A stretch of 64,000 nt of DNA. Source: Neoarius graeffei (Eukaryota; Chordata; Actinopteri; Siluriformes; Ariidae). The first letter of the stretch is position 1; every line of letters starts with the position of its first letter. The stretch lies in NCBI RefSeq assembly GCF_027579695.1, contig NC_083586.1:2904501-2968500 (forward strand), written 5' to 3'. Shown here piece by piece: positions 45,965-57,959 of this stretch. The notes below the pieces were generated by a model. It made no database searches and was not told the origin of the DNA. It saw only the letters and a program-made list of their open reading frames with translations. Position numbers and translations under genes: made by a program.

Positions 45965-45966
45965 TA

Positions 45967-47589
45967 CAGTCCTCAGCGTAAATGAGTAAACCCCCTTTGA
46001 AAAGTAATTTTTTAAACAATCTCAATGAACACAAACAATTTCCAAAATGCTGACGAGACAAAGTTTTATATATCTGTTTAACTTATAACATGAAAGTAAG
46101 GTTAATAATATAACTTAGATTACACGTTTTTTCAGTTTAACTCAAATTAGGGTGGTGCAAAAATATGAGTACACCCCACAACAAAACCTACTACATCTAG
46201 TACTTTGTATGGCCTCCATGATTTTTAATGACATCACCAAGTCTTCTAGGTATGGAATGAACAAGTTGGCGATATTTTGCAACATCAATCTTTTTCCATT
46301 CTTCAACAATGATCTCTTTTAGTGACTGGATGCTGGATGGAGAGTGATGCTCAACTTGTCTCTTCAGAATTCCCCAAAGAAAATAATTTCTTTACACCAC
46401 AAAGGTGATGGCTACAAGATGATCAGCAAAGCTTTACTTAACAGTCAGAATACTGTAGCAAAAGTGGTACAAAAATTTAAGAAAGATGGAACTGCAACCA
46501 TCTCACAGAGACGTCCAGGTCATCCATGGAAGTTAACACCTCGACAGGAGTGTCTTCTGATGAGAAGGGGTGAAGAAAATTGGCATGCAAGTTCACTGCA
46601 GTTACCTAAAGAAGTAGAAAGCCAAACTGGGGTGACTATTTCCGGTGACACAATACGGCATACACTGCAGAGGAATGGCATGCATGGATGCTGTCCATGA
46701 AAGAAGCATCTCCTAAAGCCCAGGCACAAAAAAGCCCACCTCAAGTTTGCCAGGGCCCATGCTGACAAAGATGAAGCCTACTGGGACTCTACTCTGGAGT
46801 GAGGAGACCAAGATAAATGTTTTTGGAACTGATGGCTTCAAAACTGTATGGCGTTGCAAAGGTGAGGAATACAAAGAAAAATGCATGGTGCCTACAGTGA
46901 AACATGGTGGTGGCAGTGTCCTTATGTGGGGCTGCATGAGTGCTGCTGGTGTCGGGGAGCTGCATTTCATTGATGGCATCATGAATTCACAGATGTATTG
47001 CTCTATACTGAAAGAGAAGATGCTACCATGACTCCATGCCCTTGGTCATCGTGCACTTTTCCAACATGACAATGATCCTAAACACACATCTAAGGCCACT
47101 GTTGGATTTCTGAAGAAGAACAGGGTGAAAGTGATTCAGTGGCCAAGTATGTCTCCTGATCTGAACCCAATCGAACACCTATGGGGAATTCTGAAGAGAC
47201 AAGTTGAGCATCACTCTCCATCCAGCATCCAGTCACTAAAAGAGGTCATTGTTGAAGAATGGAAAAAGATTGATGTTGCAAAATGTCACCAACTTGTTCA
47301 TTCCATGCCTAGAAGACTTGGTGCTGTCATTAAAAATCACGGAGGCCATACAAAGTACTAGATGTAGTAGTTTTTGTTGTGGGGTGTACTCATTTTTGCA
47401 CCACCCTAATTTGAGTAAAACTGAAAAATGTGTAATCCAAGTTATATTATTAACCTTACTTTCACGTTATAAAAGTTACAGATGTTATTTTAAAATTTGT
47501 CTTGTCAACATTTTGGAAATTGTGTTCATTGAGATATTGTTTAAAATGTTACTTTTCAAAGGGGGTGTACTCATTTACGCTGAGCACTG
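45967..47589 (+). mobile_element. Tc1-type transposon (family A/B, copy B) with long inverted repeats
   Basis: TA at 45965-45966 and 47590-47591; ends cagtcctcagcgtaaatgag and its inverted partner. About 400 bp at the left end are an inverted copy of the right end, including the transposase C-terminal coding region. This is the same arrangement as copy A at 24157-25770. Confidence 0.92.
46344..47361 (+). pseudogene. Tc1-type transposase, decayed (copy B)
   Basis: HTH start (SKALLNSQNTVAKVVQKFKK), stop after HGCCP near 46698, and frameshifts before VFGTDGFKTVWR. The first catalytic block is damaged. HDNDPKHTS near 47067 and [11 protein letters not shown] near 47155 are intact. Ends GGHTKY at 47361. 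Confidence 0.88.
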
Positions 47590-47591
47590 TA

Positions 47592-48697
47592 TGTGGAGTT
47601 AGCCACGACTGTAATGGTGATGAGCGCTATTTTCATATGAAGACGTTACTTTGTTCAGACCAATGCCGTGTGTGTGTCCTGACTCATATACCGGTTAGAA
47701 TCCAGGAGCATTATGAAAGCCATGTGAGCAGGGAAGTGAGCGAGTCTAGCAAACCGGATTTACTCCCGCTTCCCAACTACAGTCAGGAACGTGAAAAAGA
47801 GGGAAGGCAACATACTGGAATGGATTTTGCTAAGGATATTTCCCCTAGCTGTAAAAATCCCCTTGAGAAGTAAGCTAGGATGACTGTCTGAACAGAACCA
47901 GCTATCTTGGGTCACGTTTATTCGTCAGGGCATAATGAACAGAGATTTTGTTTTGCTGTGCTTTTAGCGGCCCTCTCTGTGGGCCTGTCATTTCAGGTTC
48001 ACATGACAGCATACGTGTTCTCACCGGTCAATCACAACCAAGTTAGCTAATGCGCATTAACATTCTACACTAATGCAAAAGCAGTGTGCAGCAGTGAAAC
48101 AAAAGCCATGGAAAGGCCAAAATTAAAGGAGGGTCCAAAAAAAACAAACAAACCAGGCATTAGAGGCATAGGCTTCCAAATGTTTAAAAAAAAAAAATCT
48201 ACAAACTGTTTGGGCATCAGCACCCTGAATTGGCCTGCAATGCCATTTTCAAGGACCAGAATGAAGAGCTTAAAATGGACATTAAAACATAGCTATAGAC
48301 TAGGCTGTTGCCTCTCACGGTTACCAGAGGACTAGCCCCCCTGTAACCCTAGCTGTATAGGTGAGAGGCCGAGGGCTATAGAAACGAAGGTCAGCGCCGC
48401 CCAATGTGCCTGACTGCATGGAGCGGGAAGGACTTTAGAGATGGGCTAGGCTGCATGTTCATTTAAAACTGCTGTAACTTGCCCAACCATAACTGACTAT
48501 CATATGTACCAGAGATTTCCAAGCTTGTTGGGGCTGAAGCACATCAAAGGTCAAATCAGAATGTCAAGGCACACGAAATTAAAAGTTGGCTATCGATTAT
48601 AAAGAATGTCACACACATTATGATGGGCTAGAAGGTCATTTGCAAAATTTGACCCAGATTGCACTCCAGCAGATTGTCAAATAATTATTAAAACAGA
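47592..48697. other. No gene recognised
   Basis: A 90-codon open stretch at 47610-47873 has no family resemblance that I can see. The block gtgagaggccgagggctata near 48360 looks like part of a fish interspersed repeat, but I cannot name it. Confidence 0.35.
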
Positions 48698-48699
48698 TA

Positions 48700-50309
48700 C
48701 AATGGTGCTTAAAAGTTTGTGAACCCTTTAGAATTTTCTATATTTCTGCATAAATATGACCCAAAACATCATCAGATTTTCACACAAGTCCTAAAAGTAG
48801 ATAAAGAGAACCCAGTTAAACAAATGAGACAAAAATATTATACTTGATCATTTATTTATTGAGGAAAATGATCCAATATTACATATCTGTGAGTGGCAAA
48901 AGTATGTGAACCTCTAGGCTTAGCAGTTAATTTGAAGGTGAAATTAGAGTCAGGTGTTTTCAATCAATGGGATGGCAATCAGGTGTGAGTGGGCACCCTG
49001 TTTTATTTAAAGAACAGGGATCTATCAAAGTCTGATCTTCACAACACACGTTTGTAGAAGTGTACCATGGCATGAACAAAGGAGATTTCTGAGGACCTCA
49101 GAAAAAGTGTTGTTGATGCTCATCAGGCTGGAAGAGGTTACAAAATCATCTCTAAAGAGTTTGGACTCCACCAATCCACAGTCAGACAGATTGTGTACAA
49201 ATGGAGGAAATTCAAGACCATTGTTACCCTCCCCAGGAGTGGCTGACCAACAAAGATCACTCCAAGTGCAAGGTGTGTAATAGTCGGCGAGGTCACAAAG
49301 GACCCCAGGGTAACTTCTAAGCAACTGAAGGCCTCTCTCACATTGGCTAATGTTAATGTTCATGAGTCCACCATCAGGAGAACACTGAACAGCAATGATG
49401 TGCATGGCAGGGTTGCAAGGAGAAAGCCACTGCTCTCCAAAAAGAACACTGCTGCTCGTCTGCAGTTTGCTAAAGGTCACGTGGACAAGCCAGAAGGCTA
49501 TTGGAAAAATGTTTTGTGGACAGATGAGACCAAAACAGAACATTTTGGTTTAAATGAGAAGCGTTATGTTTGGAGAAAGGAAAACACTGCATTCCAGCAT
49601 AAGACCCTTATCCCATCTGTGAAACATGGTGGTGGTAGAATCATGGTTTGGGCCTGTTTTGCTGCATCTGGGCCAGGACGGCTTGCCATCATTGATGGAA
49701 CAATGAATTCTGAATTATAGCAGTGAATTCTAAAGGAAAATATCATGACATCTGTCCATGAACTGAATCTCAAGAGAAGGTGGGCCATGCAGCAAGACAA
49801 CGACCCTAAGCACACAAGTCATTCTACCAAAGAATGGTTAAAGAAGAATAAAGTTAATGTTTTGGAATGGCCAAGTCAAAGTCCTGACCTTAATCCAATC
49901 GAAATGTTGTGGAAGGACCTGAAGCGAGCAGTTCATGTGAGGAAACCCACCAACATCCCAGAGTTGAAGCTGTTCTGTACGGAGGAATGGGCTAAAATTC
50001 CTCCAAGCCGGTGTGCAGGACTGATCAACAGTTACCACAAACGTTTAGTTGCCGTTATTGCTGCACAAGGGGGTCACACCAGATACTGAAAGCAAAGGTT
50101 CACATACTTTTGCCACTCACAGATATGTAATATTGGATCATTTTCCTCAATAAATAAATGATCAAGTATAATATTTTTGTCTCATTTGTTTAACTGGGTT
50201 CTCTTTATATACTTTTAGGACTTGTGTGAAAATCTGATGATGTTTTAGGTCATATTTATGCAGAAATATAGAAAATTCTAAAGGGTTCACAAACTTTCAA
50301 GCACCACTG
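48700..50309 (+). mobile_element. Tc1-type transposon, family C copy 2
   Basis: Begins CAATGGTGCTTAAAAGTTTG (two changes from the family), ends in the inverted repeat, TA at both sides; 1610 bp. Confidence 0.95.
49067..50089 (+). pseudogene. Tc1 transposase, family C copy 2
   Basis: MA*TKE stop at codon 3 as in copy 1, TGA near 49244 (SG*PTK), and stops around 49718-49728 (ELYSSEF-type garbling). The catalytic blocks are legible: DETKTEHFG (Asp 1), QQDNDPKHT (Asp 2) and LNPIEMLW (Glu). Confidence 0.9.
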
Positions 50310-50826
50310 TAGGTAAATCAGACAGGCAATTGTATAATTTTTTTTAAAAAACGTGAGGCAACGCTCATTACAGTGTTTTCCATGAGTTACCTAGACTGTA
50401 GTGAGTGAAGGAAGCATTTTCAGAACACAAACACCATTTGATTTGAGACTGATAACATTACAGTGGTGCTTGAAAGTTTGTGAACCCTTTAGAATTCTCT
50501 ATATTTCTGCATAAATATGACCTAAACATGATCAGATTTTCACACAAGTCCTAAAAGTAGATAAAGAGAACCCAGTTAAACAAATGAGACAAAAATATTA
50601 TACTTGGTCATTTATTTATTGAGGAAAATGATCCAATATTACATGTCTGTGAGTGGCAAAAGTATGTGAACCTCTAGGATTAGCAGTTAATTTGAAGGTG
50701 AAATTAGAGTCAGGTGTTTTCAATCAATGGGATGACAATCAGGTGTGAGTGGGCACCCTGTTTTATTTAAAGAACAGGGATCTATCAATGTCTGATCTTC
50801 ACAACGCTTGTTTGTGGAAGTGTATC

Positions 50827-51930
50827 ATGGCACGAACAAAGGAGATTTCTGAGGACCTCAGAAAAAGCGTTGCTGATGCTCATCAGGCTGGAAAAGGTTA
50901 CAAAACCATCTCTAAAGAGTTTGGACTCCACCAATCCACAGTCAGACAGATTGTGTACAAATGGAGGAAATTCAAAACCATTGTTACCCTCCCCAGGAGT
51001 GGGCGACCAACAAAGATCACTCCAAGAGCAAGGCGTGTAATAGTCAGCGAGGTCACAAAGGACCCCAGGGTAACTTCTAAGCAACTGAAGGCCTCTCTCA
51101 CATTGGCTAATGTTTATGTTCATGAGTCCACCATCAGGAGAACACTGAACAACAATGGTGTGCATGGCAGGGTTGCAAGGAGAAAGCCACTGCTCTCCAA
51201 AAAGAACATTGCTGCTCGTCTACAGTTTGCTAAAGATCACATGGACAAGCCAGAAGGCTATTGGAAAAATGTTTTGTGGACAGATGAGACCAAAATAGAA
51301 CTTTTTGGTTTAAATGAGAAGCGTTATGTTTGGAGAAAGGAAAACACTGCATTCCAGAATAAGAACCTTATCCCATCTGTGAAACATGGTGGTGGTAGTA
51401 TCATGGTTTGGGCCTGTTTTGCTGCATCTGGGCCAGGACGGCTTGTCATCATTGATGGAACAATAAATTCTGAATTATACCAGCGAATTCTAAAGGTAAA
51501 TGTCAGGATATCTGTCCATGGACCGAATCTCAAGAGAAGGTGGGTCATGCAGCAAGACAACAACCCTAAGCACACAAGTTGTTCTACCAAAGAATGGTTA
51601 AAGAAGAATAAAGTTAATGTTTTGGAATGGCCAAGTCAAAGTCCTGACCTTAATCCAATAGAAATGTTGTGGAAGGACCTGAAGCAAGCAGTTCATGTGA
51701 GGAAACCCACCAACATCCCAGAGTTGAAGCTGTTCTGTACGGGGGAACGGGCTAAAATTCCTCCAAGCCGGTGTGCAGGACTGATCAACAGTTACCAGAA
51801 ACATTTAGTCACAGTTATTGCTGCACAAGGGGGTCATACCAGATATCAAATCAAATCAAATCAAATCAAGTTTATTTGTACAGCGCTTTTAACAATAAAC
51901 ATTGTCGCAAAGCAGCTTTACAGAATTTGA
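50827..51930 (+). CDS. Tc1 transposase, essentially intact (DD34E), C-terminus extended by L2 insertion
   Basis: ATG 50827 starts MARTKEISEDLRKSV. Residues 1-340 run without a stop, the normal length for Tc1. There are two N-terminal HTH motifs (GYKTISKEFGLHQSTVRQIV, ESTIRRTLNNNG) and a GRPTK linker. The first catalytic Asp is in [12 protein letters not shown] (about residue 154), the second in MQQDNNPKHTS, and the Glu in PDLNPIEMLW 34 residues after it. The natural TGA after GGHTRY has been displaced by the L2 insertion, so the frame continues into antisense L2 tail (QIKSNQIK...) for about 27 residues. It is the best preserved transposase in the window. NNPKH in place of NDPKH is a possible weakening. 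Confidence 0.88.
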   Translation: MARTKEISEDLRKSVADAHQAGKGYKTISKEFGLHQSTVRQIVYKWRKFKTIVTLPRSGRPTKITPRARRVIVSEVTKDPRVTSKQLKASLTLANVYVHESTIRRTLNNNGVHGRVARRKPLLSKKNIAARLQFAKDHMDKPEGYWKNVLWTDETKIELFGLNEKRYVWRKENTAFQNKNLIPSVKHGGGSIMVWACFAASGPGRLVIIDGTINSELYQRILKVNVRISVHGPNLKRRWVMQQDNNPKHTSCSTKEWLKKNKVNVLEWPSQSPDLNPIEMLWKDLKQAVHVRKPTNIPELKLFCTGERAKIPPSRCAGLINSYQKHLVTVIAAQGGHTRYQIKSNQIKFICTALLTINIVAKQLYRI

Positions 51931-52258
51931 GCGACTTAAAACATGAGCTAATTTTATCCCTAATCTATCCCCAATGAGCAAGCCTGTGGCGACGGTGGCA
52001 AGGAAAAACTCCCTCAGACGACATGAGGAAGAAACCTCGAGAGGAACCAGACTCAAAAGGGAACCCATCCTCATTTGGGCAACAACAGACAGCCTGACTA
52101 TAATATTAACAGTTTTAACAGGTATAACCCTCAACTGTCCTCATGGGGCCGTCCTTCACAGGAGTGGGGCGATAAAACTCCGACCAGACACAGGGCACTA
52201 GGATGGATCAAGCAGGTCCGAGGGGCAGAAGAGGCCAGCATCTCAATCCCAGGATCAA

Positions 52259-52730
52259 CATGTAACTCAGAGGGACAGATGGGGGGGGGGGGAGAGAGAG
52301 AGAGAGAGAGAGAAAGAAAACACATTGTTAGGTATGCCCTAAAAATGACAAGTATTAAATCTGTGTGGTAGGCTCGCAGAGACGAGAGTCTTTACATCAG
52401 GCATGATGCACAATGGCATGTTAATATGGTAAAAAATATATCATGACCTGCTCTGGCTGGATGCTTGATTGGGTGATGGGAGCACACTCCTCAGCAATGA
52501 TGAGATGCAGATGGGACCCTTAGGCCTGGCCAAGACAATTCAGTTACATTTCACCGGGTCTGGGACATGCGACAGAATGTCTGACGGCCGATTCCCTGCA
52601 GGCTACGATAGCCAGTCGAGGTCCCCACCGTCTCCACCAAAAGATTTCCTGTTGACTCCATGTAACTCAGAGGGACAGATTTGGGGGGGGGGGGGAGAGA
52701 AAGAAAACACAGGTGGTTAGGTATGCCCAA
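52259..52730 (-). repeat. Duplicated block in the L2 copy B 3' UTR with G/GA tracts
   Basis: tgtaactcagagggacagat followed by a poly-G and GA-rich run and gaaagaaaacaca occurs at 52259-52330 and again at 52661-52712. L2 copy A has it once (near 16500-16540, reverse complement). Confidence 0.75.
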
Positions 52731-53002
52731 TGTCACCTGAATAAGTAGGAACAGTATACATATTGCACCGAGTACAAGCAGGGACTCCGGCAACTAACTA
52801 TGACAGCATAACTAAAAGGAGAGAGCCAGAAGGTAACACAGGCATGAGGGAGCCCCGGGACATAAAGCAGCCAGCCACTGCACCGTCAACAAACTCGAGT
52901 GAGCAAGCGAGTGGGGACTGACAGCATCCATACATCCCAGTTTACCAAAACACTCTATGTCTGAGGACCCTCCAGATCTACTCCTTTACCTCATAAACAC
53001 CA

Positions 53003-55981
53003 TTAACAAAAGGCTTGACTAAACAGATATGTTTTCAGCCTAGACTTAAATGCTGAGACTGTGTCTGATTCCCGAACATTACTTGGAAGGCTGTTCCATA
53101 ACAGTGGGGCTTTGTAAGAAAAGGCTCTGCCCCCTGATGTAGCCTTCACTATACGAGGTACCAGCAGATAGCCTGCACCTTTTGATCTAAGTAGGCGTGG
53201 CGGGTCATAGAGGAGCAGAAGTTCACTCAGGTACTGTGGTGCAAGACCATTTAGTGCTTTAAAGGTCAATAGTAGTATTTTATAATCAATACGAAATTTG
53301 ATTGGGAGCCAATGCAGTGTGGATAAGACAGGCGTGATGTGGTCATATTTTCTAGTTCTAGTAAGAACTCTTGCTGCAGCATTTTTAACTAACTGGAGCT
53401 TGTTTATGCACTTATTGGAACATCCAGACAGTAAGGCATTACAATAATCCAACCTGGAGGTAACGAAAGCATGGACTAGTTTTTCTGCATCATGCAATGA
53501 CATTAAATTTCTTATCTTTGCAATATTTCTGAGATGAAAGAAAGCTATCCGGGTGATGTTATCAATGTGAGTTTCGAATGAAAGACTGGGGTCAATAATC
53601 ACTCCGAGGTCTTTTACTGCTGCACGTGAAGAAACAGAAAGGCCATCCAGAGTTACTGTGGAATCAGAAAACTTACTTCTAGCTGTATGTGGTCCTAGCA
53701 CAAGTACTTCAGTCTTGTCAGAGTTAAGCAGAAGGAAATTTATAAGCATCCAGTGTCTAATGTCCTTAACACATTCCTCAATTTTATTAAGCTGGTGTCT
53801 CTCATCAGGTTTTGCAGAGACATACAACTGTGTGTCATCAGCATAACAGTGGAAACTAATACAATGTTTACGAATAATATCGCCCAGAGGTAACATATAT
53901 AGAGAAAAAAGCAGTGGACCCAAGACAGAACCTTGTGGAACACCAAACTTTACCTCGGTACGTCTAGAAATATCACCATTTATATCGACATACTGATAAC
54001 GATCAGTTAGATAAGACCTGAGCCAGGAGAGGGCCATTCCCTTAACTCCCACAACATTTTCTAGTCTATCCAGAAGAATGGAATGATCAATGGTATCAAA
54101 TGCTGCACTAAGGTCAAGCAACACAAGTAGCGAGACACAGCCCTGATCAGACGCCAACAGTAGGTCGTTTACTACTTTAACCAGTGCTGTCTCTGTGCTA
54201 TGATGAGGTCTAAATCCTGACTGATACATTTAATGGATGTTATTCCTATGTAAATATGAGCATAACTGCTGTGCCACAGCTTTTTCAAGGATCTTGGAGA
54301 TAAAGGGGAGGTTTGATATTGGCCGATAATTGGACAGCTGACAGGGATCAAGGTCAGGTTTTTTAATCAGGGGTTTGATAACTGCTAGTTTAAAGGATTT
54401 GGGTACATAGCCAATCATAAGAGAAGAATTTATTATTTTTAGAAGCGGTTCAATTACTCCAGGCATTATCTGTTTGAATAGATGTGTCGGTAAGGGATCT
54501 AGTACGCAAGTTGAGGCTTTTGATGTAGAGATTAATGAGAGTAATTCAGTTTCTTTTAGGGGAGTAAAACATTCTAACTGATGATCTGATACAGTTATAT
54601 TGTTAACTACAAGGTCACTTTCATTGTCTAACCTTAAATTAGTAGTTTGAATTTTTTGTCGGATATTCTCAATTTTGTCATTAAAAAAATTCATGAAGTC
54701 GTTGCTACTACATACTGCAGGTGTGCATGTGTTGATAGTGGACTTATTCCTGGTTAATTTTGCTACAGTATTAAATAGGAATCTAGGATTATTTTTGTTA
54801 TCTTCTATTAGGGAGGAGAGATATGTTGATCTCGCAGCACTAAGAGCTTTTTTATACTTCAGGAAGCTCTCCTTCCATGCCAATTTGAACACTACCAATT
54901 TTGTTTGACGCCATTTACGTTCCAATTTTCGAGTGGTCTGTTTTAATGTGCGAGTGTCATCATTATACCAGGGTGCTAATTTTTTGTCTCTGACCATTTT
55001 CCTTTTTAGAGGAGCTACATTATCTAAAGTATGGCGGAATGTTGACTCTAAGCATTCAGTTGCCTGATCGAGTTCTGCAGGGGCTGACAGTGACCCAATC
55101 AAAGTTGACAGCTCTGGGAGATCATTTATTAAGCTCTGTGCAGTAGTTGACGTGAAAGTACGTTTAATACAGTAGCGTGGTGAGGTGCATATATTATTAC
55201 TCAGACATATTTTGAATGAGATGAGACAATGATCTGAGATAACTTCAGACTGTGGAAGTATGACTATATTGTCTACGTTTAATCTGAATGTTAGTATTAG
55301 ATCAAGGGTGTGACCACCATTATGGGTCGGTCCTATGACATTCTGCTTAATCCCGACTGAATCTAAGATGGACACAAACGCTGTTTTTAAAGGGTCTTCT
55401 GGGTTATCGAAGTGAATATTAAAATCTCCGACAACTAAAGCTTTGTCTAAGGAAATAACCAAATCTGAGATAAAATCTGCAAATTCAGAAAGAAACTCAG
55501 AATATGGCCCCGGGGGCCTGTAAATAATAAGCAATGGAATTAACTGGGTAGACTTATTTTTCGAGGCTACATACATTATATGAGTATGAAGAACTTCAAA
55601 TGTATTAGATTTATAACCAGGTTTGTGTGTTACACCTAGATAATCGTTATAAATAACCGCGACGCCTCCTCCTCTGCCAGTTAGACGAGGCTGGTGTATA
55701 TAACTGTATCCAGGAGGACTCGCTTCATTTAATGCTATATATTCATTTGGCTTAATCCATGTTTCTGTTAAACACAATACATTAAACTCCTGATCAGTAA
55801 TGAGTTCATTAACCATTAGCGCTTTAGATGTAAGAGATCTCCTATTTAATAGCCCCACCTTTAGATCAAAGGTGCTGGCAGCAGCTGTACAGTCAGTCTG
55901 ATCTAATTTTATATTGATTAGGTTACTGGAACAAACTCTCTGAAAATTTCTACCTTTTTGTTGAGCTCGGGGAACAGACAC
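53003..55981 (-). pseudogene. L2 ORF2 (endonuclease + reverse transcriptase), one nonsense codon
   Basis: Start MSVPRAQQKGRNFQ at 55981. Endonuclease: VGLLNRRSLTSK, LTETWIKPNEY, GRGGGVAVIYNDYLG, VVGDFNIHFDNPED and [56 protein letters not shown] and catalytic [11 protein letters not shown], with the C-terminal [14 protein letters not shown] single TAA at 54230-54232 replaces the Glu codon seen at the same place in the fragment near 63020. Otherwise about 992 codons are open. This is the best L2 reference in the window. Confidence 0.93.
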
Positions 55982-56077
55982 AGTCTCGATGTAGTGGGCC
56001 CTGAGTGACGACTCTGTGCAGCTAGCAGACAGTCGGTTTAGCCTGTTCGTCTGCTCCCTGGCCTTGGCTCTGGATTG

Positions 56078-56310
56078 TCAGAAATTAACTAGGCCTGTTC
56101 TGAGACTATGACCTATGCTGCAGGAAATGAGAGCAGCACCTTCCCGAGTGGGATGGATACCGTCCCGCCCTAACAAGCCAGCAGTGCCCTCAAAATTAGC
56201 CCAATTATCTATAAAGCCCACACTGTTTTCAGAGCACCACCTGGACAGCCAGCAGTTCAGCGACCATAACCTGCTGTAAGCTACGTCGCCACGCCGCATT
56301 GGGATGGGCG
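56078..56310 (-). pseudogene. L2 copy B ORF1 C-terminal fragment (esterase-type)
   Basis: PIPMRRGDVAYSRLWSLNCW to the DGIHPTREGAA block, the C-terminal part of the GDSL/SGNH-like ORF1 domain. It matches 7230-7458 of copy A. Confidence 0.85.
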
Positions 56311-56549
56311 TGAAAGCAAGATACTGAAAGCAAAGGTTCACATACTTTTGCCACTCACAGATATGTAATATTGGATCATTTTCCTCAATAAATAAACGAC
56401 CAAGTATAATATTTTTGTCTCGTTTGTTTAACTGGGTTCTCTTTATCTACTTTTAGGACTTGTGTGAAAATCTGATGATGTTTTAGGTCATATTTGTGCA
56501 GAAATATAGAAAATTCTAAAGGGTTCACAAACTTTCAAGCACCACTGTA

Positions 56550-56917
56550 AGTGTCCACTCCAATCATCCACTAGTCCAAACACAATACGATGGTTATCAA
56601 TTTAAAACAGCAAACAGATAACATCAATGGAGAAGTTAGCATTGATAATTAGCATTCATCAAACTTGAGCTTAGAGAACGTTAACATCAGCATGTCCGAG
56701 TCTCATCTCCTCGCTTTAAAACAGTACACGGTTAAATTTGTAGAGTTTTAGCTTATTTGAGTCAGAAAAGCTGCTAACACATCCGGTAGCATGTATTCGT
56801 CATTCAAAACACAAGTGCATGCTCTAACCAGAGTTCAAAATAGGTTTATTTTTGGCTAAAATGCAATTATTCTGCATGTTCTCTATATTTTAAATTTTCT
56901 AAAAAAAATAAATAAAC
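56550..56917. other. No gene recognised
   Basis: AT-rich unique-looking sequence between Tc1 copy 3 and the SINE fragment. Confidence 0.4.
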
Positions 56918-56918
56918 C

Positions 56919-57036
56919 GACCTGGTGACTTGTCCAGGGTGTACCCCGCCTTTCGCCCATTGTCAGCTGGGATAGGCTCCAGCTTGCCTGCGACCCTGTA
57001 GAAGGATAAAGCGGCTAGAGATAATGAGATGAGAAT
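56919..57036 (+). mobile_element. SINE 3' half
   Basis: gacctggtgacttgtccagg to ggataaagcggctagagata plus ATGAG tail: 5'-truncated copy of the tRNA-headed SINE. Confidence 0.9.
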
Positions 57037-57560
57037 GAAATAAATAAACCAGTTGAACACAGGTAACCACTTCTGCTTCATTTCTTTGAGGGCTAAAATG
57101 TATGCTCTAGTCATTTTTTTAACCGTTTATGAACTGAAACTCCTTAACCATGCTTTGCGGGTGTGGCCTTTTTGCTGTGGCATCACCATTCATATCGATA
57201 CAACCAGTGTGTTTATGCTTAAATTACTAAAGCACAAAATTGTTTTGTACAAGTTCTTCATAGATCTAAAACTCTTAATTTTGCTCTCAAAGTGCACCAG
57301 TTTGATACATTTAACTTTAAAATAAACAAAATTATCTCACAGGGGAGCATGCCTCCAGAGCGAGGGCCACTGACCCTAGTTTCACAAAATCCTGAGGGAA
57401 ACACTATTATTCTGTCTTTTTTCTTAAATAACTACTGCCAGAGGAAAAGCTACCTGTTCTGTTGCAAGTTAGGGTAGCTGTGAAAGAAATCTCTCTCAAC
57501 TCAAACGTAGAAGTAGCTGACCGTGATTATGCAACATATCCTACAAGCATGTTGTTCAAA
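57037..57560. other. No gene recognised
   Basis: Open stretches of up to 90 codons lack any family pattern. Confidence 0.4.
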
Positions 57561-57565
57561 AATAA

Positions 57566-57712
57566 ACTTGACGGGTAGTGAACTAATGTGGCAAGTGTGT
57601 GTGGAAGGAGAAATCATGAGACGGAGAGCTCCGCTTTTGAATATAAAAGTGAGTCATTGCATATCGTACAACGAAATTGGACGCCATCCTACCAGTGCAA
57701 CATCTGCTTATT
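57566..57712 (-). repeat. 147-bp direct repeat, copy 1 (Rex1 3' end-like)
   Basis: Matches 58640-58786 at a constant 1074-bp offset with few changes. The core cattgcatatcgtacaacga is typical of Rex1 3' UTR ends (reverse complement tcgttgtacgatatgcaatg). Confidence 0.8.
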
Positions 57713-57959
57713 TTAGATTTAATTATTTATTTTGGTCATTTCAACTTTCAATAACATACACACTGGTTACATACATATCAGCAAGAAAGACCGAAAAGGA
57801 TTAGACTGAAGCAAAAGCTTATTGCGTCTACCCTCATCACATTTCATTAATTAATAAATCTTTTTTTTATGCCAAAGGAATTAAGGAAAGAAACAAAAAG
57901 GAAAAAAAATAGTAACAATAGTATCTGTTACATTTTGTTCAATACAATTTTACAGCTTT

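Larger units (their letters stand above)
51846..56318 (-). mobile_element. L2-clade LINE (copy B), 5'-truncated in ORF1, inserted in Tc1 copy 3
   Basis: The 3' end lies left with (TTGAT)n tail units at about 51847-51872, then the 3' UTR (to 53002), ORF2 and the last third of ORF1. The 5' truncation is at about 56310. The Tc1 sequence agata occurs on both sides (51841-51845 and 56319-56323), so the target duplication is about 5 bp. Eight bases, tgaaagca, at the 5' junction copy adjacent Tc1 sequence, which looks like templated filler. Confidence 0.9.
50461..56547 (+). mobile_element. Tc1-type transposon, family C copy 3, split by an L2 LINE
   Basis: The left end CAGTGGTGCTTGAAAGTTTG at 50461 follows TA, and the right end at 56547 precedes TA. 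The element's own sequence is 50461-51845 and about 56319-56547; the rest is L2 copy B. Only about 150 bp separate it from copy 2, in the same orientation. Confidence 0.93.

Noticed and set aside
47502..47873. 123-codon frame near Tc1 copy B as a host exon
   Set aside because: Its first third is Tc1 terminal sequence; the rest has no recognised motif or splice signals that I trust.
45271..48697. Search for the missing first PR-domain, SSXRD or KRAB exons of the PRDM9-like gene
   Set aside because: No GPYxG-type PR motif or KRAB-like motif could be read on the minus strand in the gaps between Tc1 elements.
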